In this document: in pieces, positions 8,474 through 18,906 of the stretch | How the letters are laid out: every line of letters starts with the position of its first letter | Position numbering within the stretch: the first letter of the stretch is position 1 | DNA from: Bacteroidales bacterium | Lineage (GTDB): Bacteria; Bacteroidota; Bacteroidia; Bacteroidales; UBA1715 | NCBI GenBank assembly: GCA_024402335.1 | Contig: JAKSTZ010000010.1 | Coordinates: forward strand, 1-64,000 | DNA: 64,000 nucleotides | Direction: 5' to 3' | Program-made: the position numbers and the translations under genes | The notes under the pieces: generated by a model | What the model saw: the letters and a program-made list of their open reading frames with translations, nothing else | What the model was told of the DNA's origin: nothing | The model's database searches: none

Positions 8474-10123
8474 ATGTTACCAACTATTAATCCTACTCAA
8501 ACGAATGCGTGGAAAGAATTGGAAAAATACTTTGCCACATTCAAAGGAACACAAATGAAGGATTTATTCGCAAAAGATCCTCAACGTGCAGAAAAATATT
8601 CTTTACAATTCAACGACATCTTCGTTGACTTTTCTAAAAACATTGTTGACGAAAAGGTTCTAAGCTTGCTAATGCAACTTGCAGAAGAATGCGGTTTGAA
8701 ACAAGCTATCGAAGCTGAATTCACAGGAGAAAAAATCAACAAAACTGAAAAACGTTCTGTGCTTCACGTTGCTTTACGTAACCGTAGCAATACTCCTATC
8801 CTTTCTGACGGAAAAGATGTTATGCCTGACGTTAACCGCGTTCTTGCTCAAATGAAAGATTTTTCTGAAAAAATCATTTCTGGAGAATGGAAAGGTTACA
8901 CTGGTAAAGCTATTACAGATATCGTAAACGTAGGTATCGGTGGTTCTGACCTTGGTCCTCTTATGGTTACTGAAGCGTTAAAACCTTACAAGAAACCTAA
9001 CATTACAAATCACTTTGTTTCTAACATTGACGGAACTCACATGGCAGAAACATTGAAGAAAGTTAACCCTGAAACTACATTATTCATCATTGCTTCTAAG
9101 ACTTTCACAACTCTTGAAACAATGACGAACGCAAATTCTGCAAAACAATGGTTTATGCAAGCTGCAAAAGACGAAAAAGCTGTTGCAAAACATTTCGTTG
9201 CTCTTAGCACAAACGCAAAAGCTGTTGCTGAATTCGGTATCGATACAAACAACATGTTTGAATTCTGGGATTGGGTTGGCGGACGTTACTCTTTATGGAG
9301 TGCAATAGGTCTTTCTATTGCTTGCTCTATCGGTTTCGAAAACTATCAAGAATTGTTGGAAGGTGCTCACGAAATGGATAAACATTTCCGTAACACTGAA
9401 TTCAACAAGAACCTTCCTGTTATCTTAGCTTTAATCGGTATTTGGTATAATAACTTCTATGGTGCCGAAACTGAAGCGATCCTTCCTTACGACCAATACA
9501 TGCACCGTTTCTCTGCTTATTTCCAACAAGGTAATATGGAAAGTAATGGTAAATATGTTGACAGAAACGGTAAAGAAGTTTCTTACCAAACAGGTCCTAT
9601 CATCTGGGGTGAACCAGGAACTAACGGCCAACATGCTTTCTACCAATTGATTCACCAAGGTACAAAAATGATTCCTTGCGATTTTATGGCTCCTGCTATT
9701 TCTCAAAACCCTATCGGCGACCATCATCCAAAATTGTTGGCGAACTTCTTCGCTCAACCAGAAGCTCTTATGATGGGTAAAACAGCTGAACAAGTAACAG
9801 CAGAATTGAAAAAACAAGGTAAATCAGATGAAGATATCGCAATGTTACTTCCATTCATGGTATTCAAAGGTAACATTCCTACTAACTCTATCTTGTTCAA
9901 GAAATTAACTCCAAAAACTTTGGGTTCTTTGATCGCTATGTACGAACATAAAATCTTTACTCAAGGTATTATTTGGAACATCTTCAGTTTCGACCAATGG
10001 GGAGTTCAACTTGGAAAACAATTAGCAAACGTTATCCTTCCTGAATTACAAGGAAACGAAAAAGTTGCAAGCCACGACTCTTCTACAAATGGTTTGATCA
10101 ACAAATACAAAGAAATGAGATAA
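8474..10123 (+). CDS. pgi: Glucose-6-phosphate isomerase
   Basis: Pgi interconverts glucose-6-phosphate and fructose-6-phosphate in glycolysis. The product is 549 aa, the same length as the E. coli enzyme. Visible motifs are [11 protein letters not shown] in the sugar-phosphate loop, [36 protein letters not shown] with the catalytic Glu, and the C-terminal [13 protein letters not shown] block. I take the ATG at 8474; the frame is open to an upstream TTG that overlaps the promoter. It has its own promoter and terminator. It connects functionally to the glycogen operon at 37.6-44.8 kb through hexose phosphates. Confidence 0.98.
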   Translation: MLPTINPTQTNAWKELEKYFATFKGTQMKDLFAKDPQRAEKYSLQFNDIFVDFSKNIVDEKVLSLLMQLAEECGLKQAIEAEFTGEKINKTEKRSVLHVALRNRSNTPILSDGKDVMPDVNRVLAQMKDFSEKIISGEWKGYTGKAITDIVNVGIGGSDLGPLMVTEALKPYKKPNITNHFVSNIDGTHMAETLKKVNPETTLFIIASKTFTTLETMTNANSAKQWFMQAAKDEKAVAKHFVALSTNAKAVAEFGIDTNNMFEFWDWVGGRYSLWSAIGLSIACSIGFENYQELLEGAHEMDKHFRNTEFNKNLPVILALIGIWYNNFYGAETEAILPYDQYMHRFSAYFQQGNMESNGKYVDRNGKEVSYQTGPIIWGEPGTNGQHAFYQLIHQGTKMIPCDFMAPAISQNPIGDHHPKLLANFFAQPEALMMGKTAEQVTAELKKQGKSDEDIAMLLPFMVFKGNIPTNSILFKKLTPKTLGSLIAMYEHKIFTQGIIWNIFSFDQWGVQLGKQLANVILPELQGNEKVASHDSSTNGLINKYKEMR

Positions 10124-10146
10124 TCATTCTTTATATGAAAACCAAA

Positions 10147-10182
10147 AACGCCTGGTAGATTTTCTATCAGGCGTTTTTATTT
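10147..10182 (+). terminator. Intrinsic terminator of pgi
   Basis: ACGCCTGGTAGA and TCTATCAGGCGT pair almost perfectly around a short TTT loop, with A and T runs on the two sides. It lies 24 bases after the pgi stop. Confidence 0.85.
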
Positions 10183-10234
10183 ATAATAGCTTTTAATCTC
10201 ATTTAGCATTTATCATTATCCACTTTCCTCCATA

Positions 10235-10267
10235 ATTGTCAATTATCCATTATCAATTGTCAATTAA
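10235..10267. repeat. Short direct repeat, ATTGTCAATTA twice
   Basis: ATTGTCAATTA occurs twice within about 32 bases just upstream of the DMT transporter promoter, separated by TCCATTATCA. The unit is itself partly palindromic. It may be an operator or a remnant of AT-rich intergenic repeats; nothing more can be said. Confidence 0.4.
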
Positions 10268-10272
10268 TAAAT

Positions 10273-10280
10273 TACCTTTG
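10273..10280 (+). promoter_or_regulatory. -7 promoter element of the DMT transporter
   Basis: TACCTTTG fits TAnnTTTG and sits 22 bases before the ATG at 10303. Confidence 0.6.
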
Positions 10281-10302
10281 CCGCTGAAAAAACAAAAACA
10301 AT

Positions 10303-11205
10303 ATGTGGATTCCTATCATCATTTGTTCTGCCATATTCTTAGGCATATACGATATATTTAAGAAAATGTCTGTTAAAGGCAACGTGGTATTACTTGTTAT
10401 GCTCATTTCTTCGGCTACATCACTTTGCTTCTTTATTCCTTTAATTGCAATTTCGGCACTTTCTCCTGAAACATTACAGGACTCTATTTTCTTCGTGCCA
10501 TTCTCCGGAGCACAAACGCAATTTCTCATATTCATTAAAAGTATCATTGTACTTTCGTCGTGGATTTTTTCATTCTTTGCCATGAAATATCTGCCGATTT
10601 CCATAGTTGCCCCGATACGATCATCAGCACCAATGTGGACGTTATTCGGAGCCATATTTCTTTTACACGAGGATTTAAATGCATATCAATGGACAGGAAT
10701 CCTACTGATAATTGTCAGTTTATATTTGTATTCATTTCTGGGCAGAAAAGAAGGCATACACTTCTCTCACAACAAATGGATATATTTCATCTTTTTAGGG
10801 ACAATTTTAGGCTCCGTAAGCGCTTTATTCGACAAATACCTTATTGTTCAATATGGCATTCCTAAAATGGAAATACAAGCGTGGTTTTCTGTTTATCAAT
10901 TCCTATTGATGATTCCAACTGTTATGTTACTGTGGTATCCCAACCGTGACAAAGGAGACAAATTTCAATGGAGATGGAGCATTCCACTTATTGGAGTATT
11001 CCTCGTTTTTGCAGACTTCTTCTACTACTATGCACTAAGCATACCAGGAGCACTTATTGCTGTAATTTCTGCAATAAGACGAAGCAATGTTATTCTCTCA
11101 TTCCTTGCCGGCGCATTTATCTTCAAAGAACAAAACATCTTAAAAAAAGGTATTGTTTTGATTGGTGTCCTTGCTGGTATCTACATTTTGTATATTGGGA
11201 AATAA
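10303..11205 (+). CDS. EamA/DMT-superfamily membrane transporter
   Basis: The 300-aa hydrophobic protein has about ten membrane helices in two halves, as expected for a pair of EamA domains. Features seen are an N-terminal helix WIPIIICSAIFLGIYDIF, the end of the first half at LLIIVSLYLYSFLGRKEG, and a second half ending GIVLIGVLAGIYILYIGK. The ISIVAPIRSSAP segment, and its counterpart ALIAVISAIRRSNVILSF in the second half, are the conserved helix 3-4 turns of the family. These proteins export amino acids, nucleotides or sugars; the substrate cannot be inferred. It is transcribed alone from its own promoter and converges on the peptidase-like gene. Confidence 0.85.
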   Translation: MWIPIIICSAIFLGIYDIFKKMSVKGNVVLLVMLISSATSLCFFIPLIAISALSPETLQDSIFFVPFSGAQTQFLIFIKSIIVLSSWIFSFFAMKYLPISIVAPIRSSAPMWTLFGAIFLLHEDLNAYQWTGILLIIVSLYLYSFLGRKEGIHFSHNKWIYFIFLGTILGSVSALFDKYLIVQYGIPKMEIQAWFSVYQFLLMIPTVMLLWYPNRDKGDKFQWRWSIPLIGVFLVFADFFYYYALSIPGALIAVISAIRRSNVILSFLAGAFIFKEQNILKKGIVLIGVLAGIYILYIGK

Positions 11206-11214
11206 TCCTGTTTA

Positions 11215-11281
11215 CTGAGCGCTGCGAAGGATCTCCTTCACAACCGCTCCACCGTCATCCTGAACGAAGCGAAGGAACTCC
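11215..11281. repeat. Two partial copies of a dispersed GTCATCCTGA..GAAGGA repeat
   Basis: GTCATCCTGAACGAAGCGAAGGA starts at 11254, and a related half copy CTGAGCGCTGCGAAGGATCT starts at 11215. A third, more diverged copy is at 50212. The sequence is GC-richer than its surroundings. Repeats of this form are scattered between genes in many Bacteroidetes genomes. It fills the gap between two convergent genes and abuts the stop codon of the minus-strand gene at 11281. Confidence 0.6.
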
Positions 11282-14130
11282 TACAAATCTCCCAAATTCA
11301 TAGAAAACAATAGTTCTGTTGCCGCACTATTTTCTTTTGGCAAATACGACAAACGAATGCCAAGATTTACCGGTACAACCAGATTAAAGAAATGTGAGTC
11401 TGTCAATATCTCTGTACCAAATGAGGAATACTCATTTGCAGATTTTGTTCTTGCCCAATCTGCAAATAAATTACAACGGATTCGTTTTAAATACCAAACA
11501 TCTCCCAATTCCATATCAGGATAAAATAGAGGGAACGAGTAATTTGCCTGCAACGAAAGCATTTCTTTCTTCATCGCAATTCCATCTAAATAACCTCGTG
11601 GTATAGAAATCTGACGCGAAAAGTTTCCTTTTTCCATTGACTTATTCCACTCATAACCGCCATACAATCGAAAACTATGGTTTCTCATAAAACCTGGGAA
11701 ATATAAACTTGCTTCTGCAAATGCATAATCAGAGAAATCTTCAGTTGCCTCAAAAGGAACTTTTTCATATCCTATACTGATTTTCTGTCCCCAACGAGCA
11801 TATAATTCTTGCATCGATTGTTTACGCATATTGCTCACCGTCAAAGCATAAAAGACATAATTTGCAGACATGACTCTTTTAAAGTTACCATAATAGATAG
11901 CTGGTGTTACCTCTTGTTTCTCAAAATTTTGGAATCCAACTTGAATTTGAGGTACCACCGATCGGTAAAATGAATTCGAAGAAAAATTGAATGGCACATA
12001 CATTCTTCCTGAAAAATCATACATCGCATAATTTGCCGTAACACTATCTTTAGTATAGTCATCAATGGTCACAAAATCCTGATTTCCTAATTCATAATCC
12101 AACTCGAACACCGGTAACAAACCTCGATACACCAAGTGCGCAAATGCTTTTCTATATCCATCTGTTTTCGACCATTTATATCCAACAGAGGCAATCGTAG
12201 TACCCAAATGGTTTTGTGACAACACTTGCACACCATTTCCATGATCTTCCACCTCCGAGCCATTATAATTCATATATGCCGGCATCCAACTATGTATATT
12301 TATCGCATGCAATAACTTTGAATAATGTTTTGTCGGGAAATCGGCTATATCCATTTTCGAAAAATCCACAGGCCCACCTGACTGATTTGTCATCATTGTG
12401 GCAAGGTTATAATTCTCTTTCTTTACAACAGACAAAGGATGCCAAAATTTTGGATTTAAGTGCACCGTAGCCAACTCATAACCATTCGCAGTATAATTTG
12501 AATAGACTAAAGTACTATCTGTCACAGAAGGAAATTTACTACCGAAATCCGCAACTGTAATCCGTGACGTTTGTTGCGATGTCTTATTGTAGGCATAAAT
12601 ATTATCTACACCAGAATAAGATGACGTGTACAATACATATTCCTTCCAATACAATGGAGAGCCATAATCATCCACAGAATAAGGAAGAATTTCCTCAAAC
12701 GTTCCATCTTGGACATCAAACTCCATTATTCGCTTACCTACAGAATTTAAACCAATAAATATAACCTTTGAACCATTTTCATTCCATGAAGGCTGCAAAA
12801 TAGCATCGTTATTCGGAGAAGGAATTTGTTTTACACATTCCTTGCTGTTTTTCTCAAAAAAAGACAAATAATAACGACCGTTCTCTGCTATTTCTGCAGC
12901 AACAATACGTTCATTTGACGGAGAAATCGCCGGCGAAAACAAATGGCGTTTTGTTCGTATCGTATGAGTTTTATGCTTTGCAATATCATAAATGTAAATC
13001 GTTGACGATTGTTTCATTTCCCAACGAACAGAATAATGTATTTCTTGCCATACCAAACTCCTACCATTCGAATGTATACGTTCTTCCGAAGGTTTAAACC
13101 CTACATTACGAATCACATTTTCTTTCCCATTTTTTAAACAAATTAGCTGCGAAATCGTATTCAATCCCTTTCGCTCATAATAAAAGACACTATCACATAA
13201 ATTACCAGACACATAACTAGTAAAAACATTGCCAGCCTTACGAATCGTGTCATACGGGGTTTGAATCTCTCTATCATGCTTTAATTTCCATTCGTTGGCT
13301 TGTTCTTCAAAAATAGAAGAATACAAATCCCTTTTTGAATGACCCGTTTTTTGCATAACAGCATTTTGTACAGGAAGTAATTGCAATGGATTTATCGAAG
13401 CATTGTTTATTATTTGAGACTCCAAACCTTGTCCATAGTTTTTCCGTGTATTCGACAGCAAGATATAGCCCATCAAATAATAATCTGGAACAAAGTCCTT
13501 ATAAGAGCCAAAATATGCTTTACTATAGGAATAAGCTCCTTTTTCATACAACTGGGCACGGTATGGAGCAAAGAAATCCGCCTGACGACCACGGCCACTC
13601 AAACTCAAGGCTGTTTCCGTACAAACCGCATCACCTTCCAGTAACCATCGTGGCAAATATATACCAGATAATAACCCAACAGCATCTTCTCCTAACAGAA
13701 AGGATAAAATATGAGTTAATCCCTGATTCATCTTATCCATTTGCACGACATGACGGAATTCATGTATTGCCAAATTCTCAAACCATTCCTGAGAATGCTG
13801 ATTTTGCGATGGTATTGTATAAACATCCATTTGTTTTGGACACCAAGTCACACTACCATTACTGATATTCGTTTGATTATGCAAAATCACAGATATTCGT
13901 TTCGGCTGGTGTTGTAACCCCTGCGAACATAAATCATACACATAGGTTAGCTTTTTCGTAAACACTTGCGCCACCGAGTCAAATCCTTTTGGATAAATAA
14001 CCTGGAAATGATCTGTTTTTATTTGTTTCCATTGAACATGTGTAGGCTCCGTACCATAGGAATAATACTGTGCTTGCACTCCTAAAGAGAACAATAAACT
14101 TAAAAATAGTAAACCTATATGCTTATACAT
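11281..14130 (-). CDS. Secreted peptidase MA-like protein with beta-propeller and C-terminal barrel-like region
   Basis: This 949-aa protein has a signal peptide (residues 1-20, ending GVQAQ). Residues 30-270 resemble a gluzincin metallopeptidase: HEFRH at 123-127 fits HExxH, and WLLEGDA about 40 residues later supplies the third ligand glutamate expected in the peptidase MA fold. Residues 300-570 contain TolB/WD40-like propeller blades (LFSPAISPSNERIVA, PSWNENGSKVIFIG, SKFPSVTDSTLVYSNY). The last 350 residues are rich in aromatic and alternating residues like an outer-membrane barrel. So it is probably anchored in or exported through the outer membrane. Activity is inferred from motifs only. 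It is a single gene. Its stop codon touches a dispersed repeat, and the C-terminus does not end in an aromatic residue. Confidence 0.75.
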   Translation of the reverse strand: MYKHIGLLFLSLLFSLGVQAQYYSYGTEPTHVQWKQIKTDHFQVIYPKGFDSVAQVFTKKLTYVYDLCSQGLQHQPKRISVILHNQTNISNGSVTWCPKQMDVYTIPSQNQHSQEWFENLAIHEFRHVVQMDKMNQGLTHILSFLLGEDAVGLLSGIYLPRWLLEGDAVCTETALSLSGRGRQADFFAPYRAQLYEKGAYSYSKAYFGSYKDFVPDYYLMGYILLSNTRKNYGQGLESQIINNASINPLQLLPVQNAVMQKTGHSKRDLYSSIFEEQANEWKLKHDREIQTPYDTIRKAGNVFTSYVSGNLCDSVFYYERKGLNTISQLICLKNGKENVIRNVGFKPSEERIHSNGRSLVWQEIHYSVRWEMKQSSTIYIYDIAKHKTHTIRTKRHLFSPAISPSNERIVAAEIAENGRYYLSFFEKNSKECVKQIPSPNNDAILQPSWNENGSKVIFIGLNSVGKRIMEFDVQDGTFEEILPYSVDDYGSPLYWKEYVLYTSSYSGVDNIYAYNKTSQQTSRITVADFGSKFPSVTDSTLVYSNYTANGYELATVHLNPKFWHPLSVVKKENYNLATMMTNQSGGPVDFSKMDIADFPTKHYSKLLHAINIHSWMPAYMNYNGSEVEDHGNGVQVLSQNHLGTTIASVGYKWSKTDGYRKAFAHLVYRGLLPVFELDYELGNQDFVTIDDYTKDSVTANYAMYDFSGRMYVPFNFSSNSFYRSVVPQIQVGFQNFEKQEVTPAIYYGNFKRVMSANYVFYALTVSNMRKQSMQELYARWGQKISIGYEKVPFEATEDFSDYAFAEASLYFPGFMRNHSFRLYGGYEWNKSMEKGNFSRQISIPRGYLDGIAMKKEMLSLQANYSFPLFYPDMELGDVWYLKRIRCNLFADWARTKSANEYSSFGTEILTDSHFFNLVVPVNLGIRLSYLPKENSAATELLFSMNLGDL

Positions 14131-14198
14131 CTAATAGTATCGTTATCTGAAAAAGTAATAAAATAATTCACAAACAAAGAAACCCATTTTTATAAAAT

Positions 14199-14240
14199 AA
14201 AAAAAGGAGAAACACAAAATTGTGATTCTCCTTCTTTTTA
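14199..14240. terminator. Terminator of the ribosomal superoperon
   Basis: GGAGAAACACAA and TTGTGATTCTCC pair (one mismatch) around an AAA/TTT centre. On the minus strand the hairpin is followed by a T run. It closes the operon 17 bases after rplQ and can act in both directions. Confidence 0.85.
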
Positions 14241-14256
14241 TAAAGTATTTACTTTA

Positions 14257-14748
14257 CTATTCTGCAGCTGGAGTTTCTGTTGCTTCTACTACTTCTGCTT
14301 CAGCAACTTCTTTCTTAGCAGCTTTTTTACCGCTACTTCTACGAGAAGCTTTCTTAGTTACAGCTGGTTTAGCGTTCTTAGTGTATACATCGTTGAAGTC
14401 AACTAATTCGATGTAGCACATTTCAGCAGCATCACCAAGACGGTTACCTAATTTAATAATTCTCGTATATCCACCTGGACGGTCAGCAACTTTTGCAGAA
14501 ACTTCACGGAACAATTCTGTAACCGCGAATTTATTTTGCAAATATTTGAAAACCATACGACGTGAATGAGTAGTATCGTCTTTTGAACGAGTAATAATAG
14601 GATCTACATATTGTTGAAGAGCTTTAGCTTTTGCAACAGTAGTTTTGATTCTTTTATGCATGATTAACGAAGTTGCCATGTTTGACAACAAAGCCAATCT
14701 GTGTTCGTGAGTTCTACCTAAGTGGTTTACTTTTCTTCCGTGTCTCAT
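14257..14748 (-). CDS. rplQ: 50S ribosomal protein L17
   Basis: L17 is a large-subunit protein near the exit tunnel. Residues 1-118 are the conserved domain, starting [18 protein letters not shown] tail of about 45 residues then follows: first Lys/Arg/Ala-rich ([15 protein letters not shown]), then acidic ([12 protein letters not shown]). Such tails on L17 are common in Bacteroidetes. It is the last gene of the superoperon, 6 bases after rpoA. Confidence 0.97.
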   Translation of the reverse strand: MRHGRKVNHLGRTHEHRLALLSNMATSLIMHKRIKTTVAKAKALQQYVDPIITRSKDDTTHSRRMVFKYLQNKFAVTELFREVSAKVADRPGGYTRIIKLGNRLGDAAEMCYIELVDFNDVYTKNAKPAVTKKASRRSSGKKAAKKEVAEAEVVEATETPAAE

Positions 14749-14754
14749 CTCTTT

Positions 14755-15753
14755 CTATTCTTTATCCAATTTATACTTTGTAATATCCATACCGAAGTTC
14801 AAGTTGTAGTTTTCTAACAACTCATCAAGTTCAGTAAGTGACTTTTTACCGAAATTTCTAAACTTAAGTAAATCAGCTTTATTGAATTGAACTAATTCAC
14901 CTAAAGTTTCAACATCTGCTGCTTTCAAACAATTCAAAGCTCTTACAGACAAATCCAAGTCAACCAAACGAGATTTCAACAACTGACGCATATGAAGGAT
15001 TTCTTCATCAAATTCTTCGTTACCGAATTTATCATCAGTATCAATTGTAATCTTTTCGTCAGAGAACAACATGAAGTGTTGAATAAGAATTCTTGCTGCT
15101 TCTTTCAACGCATCTTTTGGATGGATAGAGCCATCAGTCTTGATTTCAAGAACTAATTTTTCGTAGTCAGTCTTTTGTTCTACACGATAGTTTTCTGTGA
15201 AATATTTCACATTAACTATTGGAGTATAGATTGAATCTACTTGAATAATTCCGAATTCACCATCAACTGGTTTATTTTCTTCAGCAGAAACATATCCACG
15301 ACCTTTTCCAATCCAAAAATCAATCGTTAATTTGATTGAAGAATCCATGTTACAAAGAACCAAATCAGGATTAAGGATTTCGAAATTTGTTGTCATGAAC
15401 GCTTTCAAATCACCAGCAGTCAAAGTTGATTTACCTGCAACTGTTACAGTGAAATGTTCGTTTTGAATTGCATCTGGAGAAATCTTTTTGAAACGAATCT
15501 TCTTTATATTTAAGATAATCTCAGTTACATCTTCTACAACACCTTTAATTGTTGTAAATTCATGATCAACGCCTTCGATCTTGATGTTAGTTACTGCGTA
15601 ACCCTCCAAAGCAGAAAGCAATACTCTGCGTATAGCGTTTCCAACTGTGATTCCATAACCTGGTTCAAGAGGACGGAATTCAAACACGCCGAAACGATCA
15701 TCCGATTCAAGCATTATAACTTTATCGGGTTTTTGAAATGCTAAAATTGCCAT
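14755..15753 (-). CDS. rpoA: RNA polymerase alpha subunit
   Basis: RpoA is the scaffold for RNA polymerase assembly. The 332-aa protein has an N-terminal dimerisation domain ([31 protein letters not shown]) and a C-terminal domain with helix-hairpin-helix ([35 protein letters not shown]) that contacts UP elements and activators. Length is normal. It lies between rpsD and rplQ as in the classic alpha operon. Confidence 0.98.
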   Translation of the reverse strand: MAILAFQKPDKVIMLESDDRFGVFEFRPLEPGYGITVGNAIRRVLLSALEGYAVTNIKIEGVDHEFTTIKGVVEDVTEIILNIKKIRFKKISPDAIQNEHFTVTVAGKSTLTAGDLKAFMTTNFEILNPDLVLCNMDSSIKLTIDFWIGKGRGYVSAEENKPVDGEFGIIQVDSIYTPIVNVKYFTENYRVEQKTDYEKLVLEIKTDGSIHPKDALKEAARILIQHFMLFSDEKITIDTDDKFGNEEFDEEILHMRQLLKSRLVDLDLSVRALNCLKAADVETLGELVQFNKADLLKFRNFGKKSLTELDELLENYNLNFGMDITKYKLDKE

Positions 15754-15771
15754 AGATTAAGTGCCTCTATT

Positions 15772-16383
15772 TTATTGTTTAGAATAAAGTTCTACGATTA
15801 ATTGTTCTTTAATGTTTTCAGGAACATCTTGACGATCAGGAACATTCAAGAATTTACCTTGCATTTCTGATTTGTCGAATTCCAACCAAGCAAATTTGCT
15901 TACTGAATTTGTACTTAAAGAACTCGTAATAACTTCCAAAGATTTTGATTTTGGACGATCTGCGATTACCATTCCTTGTTTAACTGATAAAGAAGGAATG
16001 TTTACAACTTGTCCGTCAACCATAATGTGACCATGGTTAACCAATTGACGTGCAGAACGACGTGAAGGAGCAATACCCATACGGTATACTACATTGTCTA
16101 ATCTTTGTTCCAATAATTGAATCAAGTTTTCACCAGTGATACCTGGTTTAGTTTCTGCTAAAGCAAATAGGTTTTCGAATTGACGTTCTAAAACACCATA
16201 TGTGTATTTTGCTTTTTGCTTTTCTTGCAACTGAACACCATATTCAGTCTTTTTACCTCTTCTTTTTGAAGGGCCATGTTGACCTGGTGCATAGTTTTTC
16301 TTTTGTAAAGCGCTATCTGGTCCGTAAATTGGTTCACCAAATCTACGTGCAACTTTCGATGTTGATCCTGTATATCTTGCCAT
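15772..16383 (-). CDS. rpsD: 30S ribosomal protein S4
   Basis: S4 nucleates 16S rRNA folding and in some bacteria represses the alpha operon. The 203-aa protein starts [16 protein letters not shown] and contains the S4 RNA-binding domain ([27 protein letters not shown]). The N-terminal zinc-binding cysteines found in some S4 proteins are absent, so it is the zinc-independent form. Confidence 0.98.
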   Translation of the reverse strand: MARYTGSTSKVARRFGEPIYGPDSALQKKNYAPGQHGPSKRRGKKTEYGVQLQEKQKAKYTYGVLERQFENLFALAETKPGITGENLIQLLEQRLDNVVYRMGIAPSRRSARQLVNHGHIMVDGQVVNIPSLSVKQGMVIADRPKSKSLEVITSSLSTNSVSKFAWLEFDKSEMQGKFLNVPDRQDVPENIKEQLIVELYSKQ

Positions 16384-16407
16384 CTAATTAATTCTTTAAT
16401 AATTTTA

Positions 16408-16794
16408 CTATACTCTTCTTCTTTTAGGAGGTCTACAACCATTGTGAGGTAGTGGAGTAACATCAACGATTTCAGTTACTTCAATTCCCGCATTGTGAAT
16501 TGTGCGAATTGCAGATTCTCTACCAGCTCCAGGACCTTTTACAAAAACTTTCACTCTGCGCAATCCTAAATCGAATGCTTCTTTCGCACAATCTTGCGCT
16601 GCAACTTGAGCAGCATAAGGAGTGTTTTTCTTTGATCCACGGAATCCTTTACGACCAGATGATGACCAAGATATTACTTGACCCTCTCCATTAGTGATCG
16701 TAACAATAATGTTGTTGAAAGAAGCATGAATGTGTGCTTGACCAGCTGCTTCTACTTTTACAACTTTTTTTACAGACTTTGTCTTTTTAGCCAT
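16408..16794 (-). CDS. rpsK: 30S ribosomal protein S11
   Basis: S11 belongs to the platform of the small subunit near the E site. The 128-aa protein has the family core ([44 protein letters not shown]) and ends [15 protein letters not shown], as usual. It is 13 bases after rpsM. Confidence 0.98.
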   Translation of the reverse strand: MAKKTKSVKKVVKVEAAGQAHIHASFNNIIVTITNGEGQVISWSSSGRKGFRGSKKNTPYAAQVAAQDCAKEAFDLGLRRVKVFVKGPGAGRESAIRTIHNAGIEVTEIVDVTPLPHNGCRPPKRRRV

Positions 16795-16807
16795 ACCGTA
16801 TCAATTA

Positions 16808-17185
16808 TTATTTAGTTGCTTTTTTCTTATTTGCAACAGTTTTTTTCTTACCTTTTCTTGTTCTTGCGTTGTTCTTAGTTGATTGTCCACGAACTGGAAG
16901 ACCCAAACGGTGACGAATTCCTCTATAACATCCAATATCCATCAAACGTTTAATGTTCATTTGAATTTCTGAACGCAATTCACCTTCAACTTTCAATTCA
17001 TCTGTGATGATTGTACGAATTGCTGTTTCTTGTTCATCTGTCCAATCTTGAACTTTAATACCTCTGTCGATACCTGCTTTATCCAAAATTTTAGCAGCTG
17101 TCGTTCTTCCGATACCGTAGATATACGTTAACGCAATCTCACCTCTCTTATTCTTTGGTAAATCTATACCTGCTATTCTTGCCAT
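16808..17185 (-). CDS. rpsM: 30S ribosomal protein S13
   Basis: S13 contacts the P-site tRNA and forms bridges to the large subunit. The 125-aa protein starts [16 protein letters not shown], has a helix-two-turn-helix core and the motif [13 protein letters not shown], and ends in a basic tail ([18 protein letters not shown]). Confidence 0.98.
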   Translation of the reverse strand: MARIAGIDLPKNKRGEIALTYIYGIGRTTAAKILDKAGIDRGIKVQDWTDEQETAIRTIITDELKVEGELRSEIQMNIKRLMDIGCYRGIRHRLGLPVRGQSTKNNARTRKGKKKTVANKKKATK

Positions 17186-17220
17186 ATTGACCTCTTAAAA
17201 TTTTTTGCAAAATTATTAAA

Positions 17221-17337
17221 TTATCCTTGACGTTGTTTCATTTTAGGATTTTTTTTGTTAATCACGTAAACTCTTCCTTTACGACGAACGATTTTACAAT
17301 CTTCGTTTCTCTTTTTTACAGATGCTCTAACTTTCAT
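17221..17337 (-). CDS. rpmJ: 50S ribosomal protein L36
   Basis: This 38-aa gene is too short for simple ORF lists. It reads [15 protein letters not shown] and continues with [11 protein letters not shown] and NPKMKQRQG before TAA. L36 stabilises 23S rRNA near the peptidyl transferase centre. Only one cysteine is present, so this is the zinc-free form, not the CxxC type. It sits between infA and rpsM, the normal place. Confidence 0.96.
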   Translation of the reverse strand: MKVRASVKKRNEDCKIVRRKGRVYVINKKNPKMKQRQG

Positions 17338-17349
17338 TGTTTTATATAT

Positions 17350-17568
17350 TTACTTATATCGGAATGTTATTCTTCCTTTTGTTAAATCATATAAGGACAT
17401 TTCTACTTTTACTTTGTCTCCTGGTAAAATTTTAATGTAATGCATTCTCATTTTCCCAGAAATATGGGCTGTAATTACGTGTCCATTCGATAACTCAACC
17501 CGAAACATTGCATTCGACAATGCTTCAACTATGGTTCCGTCTTGTTCTATTGATTGTTGCTTCGCCAT
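17350..17568 (-). CDS. infA: Translation initiation factor IF-1
   Basis: IF-1 binds the A site of the 30S subunit during initiation. The 72-aa OB-fold protein has the family signature ([51 protein letters not shown]-like segment reading [16 protein letters not shown] at the C-terminus). It follows secY by only 3 bases. In many relatives map lies between them; here it does not. Confidence 0.97.
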   Translation of the reverse strand: MAKQQSIEQDGTIVEALSNAMFRVELSNGHVITAHISGKMRMHYIKILPGDKVKVEMSLYDLTKGRITFRYK

Positions 17569-17571
17569 AAA

Positions 17572-18897
17572 CTAAATCATTGTTGTGCCAACTCCTGAAC
17601 GACCTTTGATTCTACCAGTCTTCATCAAACCATCATAGTGACGATTCAACAAATAACTTTCGATTTGTTGTAATGTATCCAAAATAACACCTACAATAAT
17701 CAACAATGTAGTACCACCATAGAAATAAGAGAATTGGTTACTTACATGTGCGATTGAAGCAAATGCTGGAATAATTGCAACAAAGGCTAGGAATATTGAA
17801 CCTGGCAATGTAATTCTAGAAATAACATCATCAATAAAATCTGCAGTCTTCTTTCCTGGTTTTACACCTGGAATGAATCCACCATTACGTTTCAATTCTT
17901 CTGAAATTTGAACAGGATTCATCGTAATTGCAGTGTAGAAATAAGTGAAAAGAATTATCAATACCGCATAAACAATATTGTACCACAAGTTTGTATGATC
18001 AGAAAATGCTGTCAAAAAAGCAGATGGTTCTTCACTTGATGCAAATCCTGCAAATGTAAGAGGAATAAACATCAAAGCTTGGGCAAAAATGATTGGCATA
18101 ACACCTGCGCCATTTACCTTAATTGGCAAATATTGACGTACACCACCATATTGTTTGTTTCCAACTACTCTTTTTGCATACTGTACAGGTATTTTACGAG
18201 TTCCTTGAACTAGTAATATTGCCAAAGTGATAATCACTAACAACATCACAATTTCAATCAAGAATACGATTAAACCGCCAGCACCTTCAATACGTGTTCC
18301 AAATTCTTGGAATAAAGCAGAAGGGAAACGTGCAATAATACCTATCATAATGATTAACGAGATACCATTACCAACACCTTTATCCGTAATCTTTTCTCCC
18401 AACCACATTACAAACATAGTACCTGCAACCATAATAATGATAGAAGACAACCAAAACATTCCAGAAAATTCTGTTCCGATTTGGTATTCAAGGTTCTTCA
18501 AATATGCAGGAGCTTGAGCTGCAGTAATGAAAATTGTTAAGATACGAGTAATTTGAGTAATCTTCTTTCTTCCACTTTCACCTTCACGTTGAAGTTTTTG
18601 GAAATAAGGAATTGCCATTCCCAACAATTGAATAACAATTGAAGAAGAAATGTATGGCATGATACCCAAAGCAAATACAGAAGCATTCGCAAATGCACCT
18701 CCCGAGAACATATTAATCAAACCAAGAAGTCCTTCCGAAGAATTCTTTGCCAAAGCGTCCAAACTTGAAGGATCAACGCCTGGTAAAACCACGAATGAAC
18801 CTAAGCGATAGATTAATATCAAACCGAGAGTAAATAAGATTCGGGAACGTAGTTCCTGAATCTTAAAAATATTCTTTATGGTTTCGATAAACTTCAT
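17572..18897 (-). CDS. secY: Preprotein translocase subunit SecY
   Basis: SecY forms the protein-conducting channel of the Sec translocon. The 441-aa protein has ten predicted membrane helices. Family motifs include LIYRLGSFVVLPGVD at the first helix, GLINMFSGGAFANASVFALG in the plug region, QYAKRVVGNKQYGG in a cytoplasmic loop, and PGKKTADFIDDVISRITLPGS near the C-terminus. Length is normal. It lies between rplO and infA as in the spc operon. Confidence 0.98.
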   Translation of the reverse strand: MKFIETIKNIFKIQELRSRILFTLGLILIYRLGSFVVLPGVDPSSLDALAKNSSEGLLGLINMFSGGAFANASVFALGIMPYISSSIVIQLLGMAIPYFQKLQREGESGRKKITQITRILTIFITAAQAPAYLKNLEYQIGTEFSGMFWLSSIIIMVAGTMFVMWLGEKITDKGVGNGISLIIMIGIIARFPSALFQEFGTRIEGAGGLIVFLIEIVMLLVIITLAILLVQGTRKIPVQYAKRVVGNKQYGGVRQYLPIKVNGAGVMPIIFAQALMFIPLTFAGFASSEEPSAFLTAFSDHTNLWYNIVYAVLIILFTYFYTAITMNPVQISEELKRNGGFIPGVKPGKKTADFIDDVISRITLPGSIFLAFVAIIPAFASIAHVSNQFSYFYGGTTLLIIVGVILDTLQQIESYLLNRHYDGLMKTGRIKGRSGVGTTMI

Positions 18898-18906
18898 GTC
18901 TCAGTT

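Noticed and set aside
11318-14100. Many plus-strand open frames opposite the peptidase-like gene
   Set aside because: They are short, overlap a single 949-codon frame, lack family motifs and starts, and are shadows.
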